Assembly (NCBI GenBank): GCA_023419095.1
Contig: JAEZYN010000137.1
Coordinates: 1-19,859, forward strand
Direction of reading: 5' to 3'
From: Bacteroidota bacterium
Lineage (GTDB): Bacteria; Bacteroidota; Bacteroidia; Flavobacteriales; Weeksellaceae
Length of the DNA stretch: 19,859 nt
Shown here: piece after piece, positions 7,635 through 14,343 of the stretch
How the letters are laid out: each line of letters begins with the position of its first letter
Numbering within the stretch: the first letter of the stretch is position 1
The notes under the pieces: generated by a model
Told to the model about the DNA's origin: nothing
The model's database searches: none
The model's input: the letters and a program-made list of their open reading frames with translations, nothing else
Program-made: the position numbers and the translations under genes

Positions 7635-8885
7635 ATGTCAATATTAGAAATGAAAGTGCCGTCTCCCGGCGAGTCAATTACAGAAGTTGAAATTGCCGCT
7701 TGGCTCGTGAAGGATGGCGATTTTGTGGAAAAAGATCAGCCAATTGCTGAAGTAGATTCAGACAAGGCTACATTAGAACTGCCGGCAGAACAAAGCGGCA
7801 TCATTACACTAAAAGCTGAAGAAGGCGACGTAGTGCAGGTGGGCCAGGTAGTTTGCCTGATCGATATGAGCGGTACACAACCGGAAAGCGCTGCGGCAGA
7901 ATCACCAAAAGCTGAAAATGCAGAAGCGCCTAAAGCTGAGGAAAAAGTAGTGGAAAAACCCGCTATCGTAGAAGCTATAAAAGAGCAGAAGCCTGCAAGC
8001 TACGCTACCGGTACACCATCTCCGGCTGCTAAAAAAATTCTTGACGAGAAGGGAGTTCAGTCTTCAGACATTCAGGGCTCGGGCAAAGACGGACGCATCA
8101 CGAAGCAGGATGCACAGGCTGCGTCTGTAGCTGCAATGGGCTCAAACACATCTGGCGGTTCACGCGCGATGACATCCACAAAACTTTCGATGCTTCGCCG
8201 GAAAGTGGCCTCACGTCTGGTTTCTGTCAAAAACGAAACGGCAATGCTTACTACTTTTAACGAAGTTGACATGTCGGAAATCTTTAGAATTAGAAAACAG
8301 TATAAAGACGAATTTTCTCAAAAACATGGCATTGGTTTAGGCTTTATGTCCTTTTTCACCAAAGCGGTTACACGCGCATTGCAGATGTATCCGGACGTGA
8401 ATGCTTCGATTGATGGCGATTACAAAGTTAATTATGATTTCTGCGATATTTCCGTTGCTGTTTCTGGGCCTAAAGGTCTGATGGTTCCGGTGGTAAGAAA
8501 CGCGGAGAATATGAGCTTCCGCGGTATAGAAGCGAGCATCAAGTCTTTAGCGGATAAAGTTCGTGAAGGCAACATCAGCGTTGATGAGATGACCGGTGGA
8601 ACTTTCACAATCACCAATGGTGGTGTTTTCGGTTCAATGCTTTCAACGCCAATTATCAATCCGCCACAATCTGCAATTCTCGGTATGCACAATATTATCC
8701 AGCGTCCTGTGGCTGTCGACGGCCAGGTGGTAATTCGTCCGATGATGTATGTGGCGCTTTCATACGATCACAGGATCATTGACGGACGTGAATCTGTAGG
8801 CTTTTTGGTGGCCGTGAAAGAGGCGATTGACAACCCTGTAGAACATTTATTTAATGGTGATGAGCGTAAAGCGCTTGAACTTTAA
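7635..8885 (+). CDS. sucB: Dihydrolipoyllysine succinyltransferase, E2 of 2-oxoglutarate dehydrogenase
   Basis: SucB forms the core of the complex and transfers succinyl from lipoamide to CoA. Domains in order: one lipoyl domain at about residues 1-77, with the lipoylated lysine in EVDSDKATLELPAE; an Ala/Glu/Lys/Pro-rich flexible linker (about 78-125); a peripheral-subunit-binding domain at about 126-163 (TPSPAAKKILDEKGV, GSGKDGRITKQDA); and the catalytic acyltransferase domain from about 180, ending with the active-site motif SYDHRIIDGRESVGFL (HxxxDG). At 416 residues it is a usual length. MLTTFNEVDM and the position after sucA favour the succinyltransferase over the acetyltransferase. No lpd (E3) gene is in the window. 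A terminator follows. Confidence 0.96.
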   Translation: MSILEMKVPSPGESITEVEIAAWLVKDGDFVEKDQPIAEVDSDKATLELPAEQSGIITLKAEEGDVVQVGQVVCLIDMSGTQPESAAAESPKAENAEAPKAEEKVVEKPAIVEAIKEQKPASYATGTPSPAAKKILDEKGVQSSDIQGSGKDGRITKQDAQAASVAAMGSNTSGGSRAMTSTKLSMLRRKVASRLVSVKNETAMLTTFNEVDMSEIFRIRKQYKDEFSQKHGIGLGFMSFFTKAVTRALQMYPDVNASIDGDYKVNYDFCDISVAVSGPKGLMVPVVRNAENMSFRGIEASIKSLADKVREGNISVDEMTGGTFTITNGGVFGSMLSTPIINPPQSAILGMHNIIQRPVAVDGQVVIRPMMYVALSYDHRIIDGRESVGFLVAVKEAIDNPVEHLFNGDERKALEL

Positions 8886-8917
8886 TTAAAAATTCAAAAT
8901 TATAGACTAAAATTATT

Positions 8918-8945
8918 AAATCCCGTCCGAAAAGGCGGGATTTTT
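8918..8945 (+). terminator. Intrinsic terminator of sucAB
   Basis: AAATCCCG (8918-8925) pairs with CGGGATTT (8936-8943). The inner stem is extended by CC/GG with one bulged T, and the loop is GAAAA. It runs into T5. GATTTTTG at its 3' end is one base off TAnnTTTG and could double as a weak -7 box for apaG. Confidence 0.75.
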
Positions 8946-8970
8946 GCAGTTGGAAATTTAAAACACGGTT

Positions 8971-9357
8971 ATGTTCTCAATAACTACCTTTGATATTAAA
9001 GTTACCGTTTATCCTGAGTACGACAGTAAGAACAGTTTTCCGTCGGAGAACCGTTTTGTTTTCCGTTATCATGTAACCATTGAAAATCTCAGCGATCATC
9101 CGATCTTATTGCTACGGCGCAAATGGCTGATCTACGATGTAGGTTTTGGCTATACGGAAGTGGAGGGCGATGGAGTTATAGGCCTCACGCCCGAAATTGG
9201 CGCTGGAGAAACCTTTAAATATTTTTCAAATGTCGTCTTGCGCTCTGGTGTTGGCAGTATGAACGGTACCTACTTCTGCACCCATCTGTCAAGCCATGAA
9301 GATCTTCAGATCGAAATTCCGAAATTCAATCTTCTTGCGGAAGTTTTACACAACTGA
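8971..9357 (+). CDS. apaG: ApaG-domain protein
   Basis: The 128 residues cover a complete ApaG/DUF525 domain, a fibronectin-III-like beta sandwich. Family features are YHVTIENLSDHPILLLRRKWLIYD, EVEGDGVIGLTPEIGAGETFKY and SGVGSMNGTYF. ApaG proteins are linked to cation (Co/Mg) tolerance in enterobacteria and bind nucleotides, but the bacterial function is unsettled. It stands alone here: it comes after the sucAB terminator and converges on the exonuclease gene, with only two bases between the stop codons. Confidence 0.9.
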   Translation: MFSITTFDIKVTVYPEYDSKNSFPSENRFVFRYHVTIENLSDHPILLLRRKWLIYDVGFGYTEVEGDGVIGLTPEIGAGETFKYFSNVVLRSGVGSMNGTYFCTHLSSHEDLQIEIPKFNLLAEVLHN

Positions 9358-9359
9358 TT

Positions 9360-9916
9360 TTAAAGTACTTTTAAATTTTTCCGAAGCACGTCATGTACTT
9401 CGTCGTTACGCGTCACCATCATATTCTGAAATGCAAGCAGCGAAATTTTTGCACAAACCTCGGCATCGTCGCCTGCTCTGTGATGCTTAAATGAAATCTG
9501 ATGCTGCTCAGCCAGGTTTTTCAGGCCGTATCTATTGAGATTTTTCCATGATTTTTTCGCGATTGAGATGCTGCAGAGGTAATTGAGCTTCGGCTTGTAA
9601 AAACCATAATGGTCCAAGCAGCTGCGCAGAACACCCGCATCAAACCCAGCGTTGTGCGCGATCATGAGATTTCCGTACATCATTTCCTCAGCTTCATGCC
9701 AAATCTCATCGAAGGTGGGCGCGTCACGCACGTCATCTGGATAAATTCCGTGGACCGCCACATTTCGCGGATTGAAATACGGGAAACTGGGAGGTTTTAG
9801 CACCACGTTTGTGTTTTTACTATTTCGCCATTTTCTACCACGCAAATCCCCATCTCACACGCGGAATTCCGTTCATGAGTTGCGGTTTCAAAATCGATGG
9901 CGCAAAAATCAATCAT
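9360..9916 (-). pseudogene. DEDDh (DnaQ-like) 3'-5' exonuclease, broken by a one-base frameshift
   Basis: The intact gene would start at the ATG at 9916. That frame reads MIDFCAIDFETATHERNSA and then EMGICVVENGEIVKTQTWC before TAA at 9799-9797; it holds the Exo I motif (D8 and E10 in IDFET). The minus-strand frame ending at 9360 picks up exactly there with LKPPSFPYFNPRNVAVHG and carries Exo II (AHNAGFDAGVL) and Exo III (HRAGDDAE, HxAxxD). All four DEDDh residues are therefore present but in two frames. One missing base near 9800-9803 (TGG-TGC-TAA instead of TGG-NTG-CTA) accounts for it. No slippery heptamer is seen, so programmed frameshifting is unlikely. It follows an alpha/beta hydrolase gene by 24 bases in the same direction. 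It is either a real null allele or a consensus error. The separate ORF starting at 9845 lacks the first catalytic motif. Confidence 0.8.
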
Positions 9917-9940
9917 TTTCTAAGACAGTTTATATTTAAA

Positions 9941-10708
9941 TTATTCCAGAATATTATTTAAAGTTTCCTGATACAAGACAAAATCGGCCAAATCATCATG
10001 TCCGGCTTCCGGAATTTCTATAAATTTCATTTCAATATCAGGCTGCAGTTCACGGTAACGATCAAAAAGTTTCCGTCCCGAACTCACCGGCACAATTTTA
10101 TCCAAAGAACCGTGAAACTGGTACAGCGGTACATTCAAACCCTCAATATTTTGGTTTGACAAGAAGTGATAGGTCATCCGTGGTGACACACGGTCAGTCA
10201 CTTTCACCGGCAGCCAGCGGTTTACAACGTCCTGAAGGTTGTAAAACGCAGCTTCCAAAATAACCTGTTTGGGTTTGTTTTGCGCGCCGGTTTTCACCGC
10301 AAACGCGCCACCCAGGCTTCGTCCATACAACACAGTATTAGCTTCGCCATAATTTTTCCGGGCAAAATCATACGTTGCCTGTGCGTCGGCGTAAAGATAT
10401 TGCTCATTTCTCGGGCCGCTGCTTTTTCCGTATCCACGGTAGTCCATTACCAGAACGTCGTAAGAAAACCTGGTGAGTTTTTCGGCTATTGTGCCCCAAC
10501 GCGCCAGATTATCTGCATTGCCGTGATAATAAACAATTACGCCTTTGGGATTTTCAGTTTTAAAATGAATACAGTTTATTCTACCTTCAAAATCGGTGTC
10601 CCAGAAATGTTCTTCAAACGGCGACTTAAAATCAAAAACATGAGATTCATCCAGCACCGAAGGTAGAAAAACTACTTTTTCCTGTAAATATTTTAAAAGT
10701 TCGGGCAT
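9941..10708 (-). CDS. Alpha/beta hydrolase (ABHD13/Bem46-like), copy 1
   Basis: The 255-residue serine hydrolase begins with a short lead and then GVIVYYHGNADNLARWG (oxyanion-hole strand) and VLVMDYRGYGKSSG. The nucleophile elbow is YGRSLGGAFA (Ser at about 152), the acid is Asp in FHGSLDKIVPV, and the base is His in PEAGHDDLADF. The triad is complete. It has no transmembrane anchor, unlike its neighbour at 10786-11643. The two share ordered motifs (MDYRGxGKSxG, YGRSLG, HGSxDKxVPV, AGH) and are probably an old tandem duplication. Substrate is unknown. A TATCTTTG box 57 bases upstream of the ATG suggests its own promoter within the minus-strand gene run. Confidence 0.88.
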   Translation of the reverse strand: MPELLKYLQEKVVFLPSVLDESHVFDFKSPFEEHFWDTDFEGRINCIHFKTENPKGVIVYYHGNADNLARWGTIAEKLTRFSYDVLVMDYRGYGKSSGPRNEQYLYADAQATYDFARKNYGEANTVLYGRSLGGAFAVKTGAQNKPKQVILEAAFYNLQDVVNRWLPVKVTDRVSPRMTYHFLSNQNIEGLNVPLYQFHGSLDKIVPVSSGRKLFDRYRELQPDIEMKFIEIPEAGHDDLADFVLYQETLNNILE

Positions 10709-10765
10709 TGATGTCTTTCGCTGTTTTAATTTTTAAACCTGATCTGACTAAAATTTTCTGTGCTG

Positions 10766-10773
10766 CAAAGATA
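10766..10773 (-). promoter_or_regulatory. -7 box TATCTTTG upstream of alpha/beta hydrolase copy 1
   Basis: The minus strand reads TATCTTTGCA, an exact TAnnTTTG match, in the 77-base gap between the two hydrolase genes. No TTG is found at the expected -33 spacing. The predicted leader is about 50 bases. Confidence 0.5.
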
Positions 10774-10785
10774 AGTTTAAACCAA

Positions 10786-11643
10786 TTATTTCCGGTGAGA
10801 ATATCCAAAACTCGTTTTATCAACGTCAATAAAAATTTTCCTTTCGTCGAAAATTTCCTGCATGACGCGGTGGTATTCCTCAAACTGATGCACGTTGATA
10901 TGGCCCGCACCAAGAATAATATAAAGCCGCGTGAGTTTCAAATTTATCTCCGAAAGATCTACCGCAGTATTGACCGGTACCAGCTTATCGTCGCTGCCAT
11001 GAATAATCTTGATCGGGCAGCGCACGTTTTTTAAATATTGAAATGTCGGCAGGTTATACCTTAAAAAAGGTCGCGCAGGCATAAACGGCAAATACCGGTG
11101 AACAGCTTTAGATAAAGAATACAGCGGAGAAGTAAGAATCAACAGACGCGGATTGTTTTTTGAGGCCAGTCGCGCTGCGAATCCCGAACCGAGAGACCGG
11201 CCGTAAACCACGATCTTATCTTCAGTGAATTCTTTTTTAGCCAGGTCGTAGATAAATTGCGAATCGCGTTTCATCGCATCAGAAGTACGTCTTCCGGTGC
11301 TTTTACCGAAACCGCGATAATCCATCATGATGACCTCATAGCCAAGCCGGGTGAAATCTATTGCGAATTTGCCCCAGCCTTTGATGCTTTTGGTGTTCCC
11401 TTTTAAGTATAGAACCACACCTTTTGGTTCATTTACCTGAAAATGCAGATAATTGATCGTCGCACCAGTTTCAGGTTCCACAGTTTTTTCCACCGCGCGT
11501 AGGTTGTCATAGGCAAACTGGAAATCTGCAGGAAGCTTTTCAGGCTGGAAGAAAAATCGGTGCTGGAAGAAATAGATAAGAATGCCCATGGTGAGCACAA
11601 TAGCGACAAAAACAGCCAATATGGTATAAGCATTTTCATTCAT
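10786..11643 (-). CDS. Membrane-anchored alpha/beta hydrolase (ABHD13/Bem46-like), copy 2
   Basis: The 285 residues open with one transmembrane helix (about residues 5-25, YTILAVFVAIVLTMGILIYFF) followed by FQHRFFFQPEKLP, a typical Bem46-type start. The hydrolase domain has GVVLYLKGNTKSIKGWGKFA, VIMMDYRGFGKSTGRR, the nucleophile elbow YGRSLGSGFAARLA, the acid in IHGSDDKLVPV and the base in LGAGHINVHQF. In the oxyanion region, LKGN replaces the YHGN of the neighbour. The active domain should face the cytosol or periplasm depending on topology, which I cannot settle. It lies 44 bases after the glycosyltransferase gene, so co-transcription is likely. Substrate is unknown. Confidence 0.88.
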   Translation of the reverse strand: MNENAYTILAVFVAIVLTMGILIYFFQHRFFFQPEKLPADFQFAYDNLRAVEKTVEPETGATINYLHFQVNEPKGVVLYLKGNTKSIKGWGKFAIDFTRLGYEVIMMDYRGFGKSTGRRTSDAMKRDSQFIYDLAKKEFTEDKIVVYGRSLGSGFAARLASKNNPRLLILTSPLYSLSKAVHRYLPFMPARPFLRYNLPTFQYLKNVRCPIKIIHGSDDKLVPVNTAVDLSEINLKLTRLYIILGAGHINVHQFEEYHRVMQEIFDERKIFIDVDKTSFGYSHRK

Positions 11644-11687
11644 TTCAATTATAAATGTAGCTTATTTTATTTAAAAACTGATTATCC

Positions 11688-12656
11688 TTAGAACTTTAAG
11701 AAATGTTTAAATATGATGAATTTCGAATTAAAATATTTCTTAGTCTGAGGACTTTTTCGAAGTCTTAAAGTTTCCGGAATCTGACCGTAAAAGCTGAAAT
11801 GCGCTTTTATAACAGCTAAAAAATGCGGAAAACCCATTTTGAGACCAAAATGCACTGCAGCTGCCGCGTCCAGTATGAGCCTTGAAAACAACACCGGAAT
11901 CAGCGCTTTTGCCGGTAGGTTTTTCAGTAGCATCGTGAAATTGTTTCGTATGTTTAGAAAAGTTTTGCGCGCGCTTTGCTTATTCAGTGTACCGCCACCG
12001 ACGTGGTAAACTGCAGATTTCGCCGTATAAAAAATGCTGCGACCGGCGTTCTGAAGTCGCCAGCAAAGATCAATCTCTTCCTGATGCGCAAAAAATCTTT
12101 CATCAAAACCGTTCTGAGCCCAAAAATCTTCGCGACGGATAAAAAAACAGCACCCTGACGCCCAGAAAATTTCGGTTTCGTCATCATATTGGCCTGAATC
12201 TTTTTCCACACTCTCAAAAAGCCGTCCGCGACAATAGGGATAGCCTAAATTATCCAGAAAACCGCCTGCTGCACCCGCAAATTCGAATCTGTCACGATTG
12301 TTATAATCTAAAATTTTTGGCTGAATTACGGCAATTTGTGGATTGTTTTTAAATATTTCAATCACACACGTTAGCCAACCTTCCGTTACTTCCACATCTG
12401 AATTTAGCAGGCAATAAATATCAGCATCAATGTGGCGCAAACCTTCATTGTAGCCCGCTGCAAACCCGTTGTTACCACTGTTTTGAATTATTTTTACAGT
12501 TGGAAACGTACTTTTCACATAATCTGTAGAGCCGTCCGTTGAAGCGTTATCTATTAAGCAGATTTCGGTTTCGGGAGAATGCTGAATTACGGCCGGCAGG
12601 AATTTTTCGAGCCAGGATTTACCGTTCCAGTTCAATATTGCGATCGCGACTTTCAA
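11688..12656 (-). CDS. Glycosyltransferase family 2
   Basis: The 322-residue GT-A glycosyltransferase starts VAIAILNWNGKSWLEKFLP, with the nucleotide-sugar site LIDNASTDGSTDYV and the metal-binding DxD-type motif LLNSDVEVTEGW. Further GT2 marks are AVIQPKILD and the acceptor-side FDERFFAHQEEIDLCWRLQ. The C-terminal 80 residues are basic and partly hydrophobic, suggesting membrane association. The start is TTG at 12656, four bases after the stop of the acyltransferase gene. No in-frame ATG exists nearby, so translation is probably coupled to the upstream gene. The context points to an envelope glycan (rhamnosyl-type transferases look alike), but donor and acceptor cannot be told from sequence alone. 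Confidence 0.9.
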   Translation of the reverse strand: MKVAIAILNWNGKSWLEKFLPAVIQHSPETEICLIDNASTDGSTDYVKSTFPTVKIIQNSGNNGFAAGYNEGLRHIDADIYCLLNSDVEVTEGWLTCVIEIFKNNPQIAVIQPKILDYNNRDRFEFAGAAGGFLDNLGYPYCRGRLFESVEKDSGQYDDETEIFWASGCCFFIRREDFWAQNGFDERFFAHQEEIDLCWRLQNAGRSIFYTAKSAVYHVGGGTLNKQSARKTFLNIRNNFTMLLKNLPAKALIPVLFSRLILDAAAAVHFGLKMGFPHFLAVIKAHFSFYGQIPETLRLRKSPQTKKYFNSKFIIFKHFLKF

Positions 12657-12660
12657 ATTT

Positions 12661-13551
12661 TTAATTGTTTGCGTTTTCGGTATCCATGAATTTCACCGCG
12701 TGCTGATATTTCCAGCGCCGGTGAGACCAAAGGTAATTTGAAGGGTTTTTGTTTACGGTGTTTTCCAGCAGTTTATGAAATTTTCTCACCACTTCATATT
12801 CGCCGAACTTTTCATTGTCTGGGTAAATGCGGTGATAATTTATCTGGTAGAATCCGCGTTTCACCTTTTTCATTTCGCAATACACAAACGCAAGATCCAT
12901 ACGTGTCGAAAGTTTGTCGTAGCCGATGAAGGCTGGTGTTTTTTGGTTTAAAAATTCCAAACCGTACGCGACTTCAGAGATGTGCGGCGTCTGGTCGGCC
13001 ACAAACATGTACACCGAATTACCATCATTATTATTCCTGAATATATGACGGATGACCTCTTTTGCTTCAACGGCGGTGTTGCCAAAACGGTTTCTGATCG
13101 TTTTGATGCCTTCTTCCCAAAAGCCGCTCTGCACTTTTCGGTAAACCGGAAAACTGTTTTCCTGCGGAATGATAGTAGCAAGTGCGGTAAACCATTCCCA
13201 ATTGAACACATGTCCGGCCAGCAAAATAATGTTCTTCTGTTCAGCCTTAGCTTCGGGAAAAATATCTTGATTCAGATGTTGCACGCGCACGCGAAGTTCC
13301 AGACTTGAAATGGTGAACGATTTTAAGGTTTCTACGATATAGTCAGCGAAATTCCGGTAAAAGTCTTTCTCGGTTTGTCTTAGCTCTGCAGTGCTTTTGA
13401 GTGGGAAAGAGTTGCGCAGATTTGCCGAAACTACTTTCCGCCGATACCTTAAAACATAGTATGAAAGCACAAAGATCAAATCCGCGAAGATATACAGAAG
13501 CCAAAGCGGGAACCGGGATATGGCTAATATGATTTTAAATAGAAATTTCAT
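12661..13551 (-). CDS. Lipid A biosynthesis acyltransferase (LpxL/HtrB family)
   Basis: The 296-residue protein has an N-terminal membrane anchor (about residues 5-33, IILAISRFPLWLLYIFADLIFVLSYYVL). The catalytic HX4E motif is in LLAGHVFNWEWF, and later family blocks are YMFVADQTPH and YEVVRKFHKLLENTVNKNPSNYLWSHRRWK. LpxL/HtrB enzymes add a secondary acyl chain to lipid A at the inner face of the cytoplasmic membrane; some Bacteroidota relatives acylate other lipids such as aminolipids. It is first in a minus-strand run followed by the glycosyltransferase 4 bases later. A TAAATTTG promoter element lies 11 bases upstream of its ATG. Confidence 0.9.
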   Translation of the reverse strand: MKFLFKIILAISRFPLWLLYIFADLIFVLSYYVLRYRRKVVSANLRNSFPLKSTAELRQTEKDFYRNFADYIVETLKSFTISSLELRVRVQHLNQDIFPEAKAEQKNIILLAGHVFNWEWFTALATIIPQENSFPVYRKVQSGFWEEGIKTIRNRFGNTAVEAKEVIRHIFRNNNDGNSVYMFVADQTPHISEVAYGLEFLNQKTPAFIGYDKLSTRMDLAFVYCEMKKVKRGFYQINYHRIYPDNEKFGEYEVVRKFHKLLENTVNKNPSNYLWSHRRWKYQHAVKFMDTENANN

Positions 13552-13562
13552 GTTGAAGTTTG

Positions 13563-13570
13563 CAAATTTA
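13563..13570 (-). promoter_or_regulatory. -7 box TAAATTTG of the acyltransferase-led operon
   Basis: The minus strand reads TAAATTTGCA, matching TAnnTTTG, and ends 11 bases before the ATG at 13551. The expected leader is only a few bases. No clear TTG at -33. The same 86-base gap must also hold the divergent promoter of the thioredoxin-like gene; the best candidate there, TTATTTTG at 13606-13613, has one mismatch. Confidence 0.5.
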
Positions 13571-13637
13571 GCAATTATTAACGTGCTGATAGTCGCTATT
13601 TTTCGTTATTTTGCCATGCAATTTATTACTCCAAACA

Positions 13638-14210
13638 ATGAACAGTTTTAAAACAAAAATATTATCATTTTCTCTCGTCGCAGCCGCGACATTGATGTCA
13701 GCACAAACCGCACAGAAAAATAACAACAGTAAGACAGCCGCTGAAACGCAGAAAACTATTGATGCAGAGGCCGCAAAGAAGGCTGCTGCTGAAGAAAAAG
13801 CCAGACTTCCCAAACCTTATAACGTAGAAGAGGACGCTGAAAAGAAAATTGCCGAACTGGTACTTAAAGCAAAAGCTGAAAACAAAAACATCATTCTTCA
13901 GGCCGGCGGCAACTGGTGCATCTGGTGTCTTAGATTTAACGAGTTTGTACATTCTACGCCTGAACTCAATAAGATTTTAGACGAAAACTACCTTTATTAT
14001 CATCTGAATTTCTCTCCCGAAAATAAAAATGAAAAGGTTTTTGCTAAATACGACAATCCGGGCGCCAAATACGGTTACCCCGTTTTTGTAGTCCTGGATG
14101 CTGACGGAAAGATGATTCACACGCAGGACAGCGCCGTACTCGAAGAAGGTAAGGGCTACAGCGTTGAAAAAGTAAAAGAATTTTTACTGAAATATACCGG
14201 CAAATCTTAA
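13638..14210 (+). CDS. Exported thioredoxin-fold protein with WCxWC active site
   Basis: I start at the ATG at 13638 because MNSFKTKILSFSLVAAATLMSAQ is a clean signal peptide; a TTG at 13611 would put nine residues before it. The mature protein begins with an Ala/Lys/Glu-rich segment (about residues 23-60). A thioredoxin-like domain follows: AELVLKAKAENKNIILQAGG, then NWCIWCLRF with the two active-site cysteines, and the cis-proline-like region YGYPVFVVLDADGK. This is a DUF255/thioredoxin_7-type arrangement in which a CxxC reductant works outside the cytosol. The redox partner is unknown. It stands between divergent promoters and its own terminator, so it is monocistronic. Confidence 0.85.
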   Translation: MNSFKTKILSFSLVAAATLMSAQTAQKNNNSKTAAETQKTIDAEAAKKAAAEEKARLPKPYNVEEDAEKKIAELVLKAKAENKNIILQAGGNWCIWCLRFNEFVHSTPELNKILDENYLYYHLNFSPENKNEKVFAKYDNPGAKYGYPVFVVLDADGKMIHTQDSAVLEEGKGYSVEKVKEFLLKYTGKS

Positions 14211-14221
14211 ATCAAGTAATG

Positions 14222-14254
14222 CGCTCCGAAATTTCGGGGCGTTTTTCTTTTTCT
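14222..14254 (+). terminator. Intrinsic terminator of the thioredoxin-like gene
   Basis: CGCTCCGA and TCGGGGCG form a GC-rich stem (14222-14241) with one G-T pair and an AAATTT centre. It is followed by TTTTTCTTTTTCTT. Confidence 0.8.
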
Positions 14255-14308
14255 TAATTTTTAAATTTAAATAGCACTTTAGCACTTTTTTATTCCTCAT
14301 TAAAAAAC

Positions 14309-14316
14309 TAAATTTG
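14309..14316 (+). promoter_or_regulatory. -7 box TAAATTTG of purB
   Basis: Exact TAnnTTTG match 27 bases before the purB ATG, with TTT where the -33 TTG should be. Just upstream, two tandem copies of AGCACTTT (14273-14288) abut the -33 region and could be a regulatory site; this is a guess. Confidence 0.5.
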
Positions 14317-14343
14317 TGCTCCACATAACGCCAAAAGAACAGA

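Noticed and set aside
9363..9371. AAAGTACTTT palindrome at the apaG-exonuclease convergence as a bidirectional terminator
   Set aside because: It has no loop, is AT-rich and lies in coding sequence of the exonuclease.
9296..9490. Plus-strand ORF across the apaG-exonuclease junction
   Set aside because: It overlaps two recognisable genes in other frames and resembles nothing known to me.
9797..9808. Programmed -1 frameshift in the exonuclease gene
   Set aside because: No X-XXY-YYZ heptamer precedes the TAA and no stable downstream structure is evident, so a simple indel is more likely.
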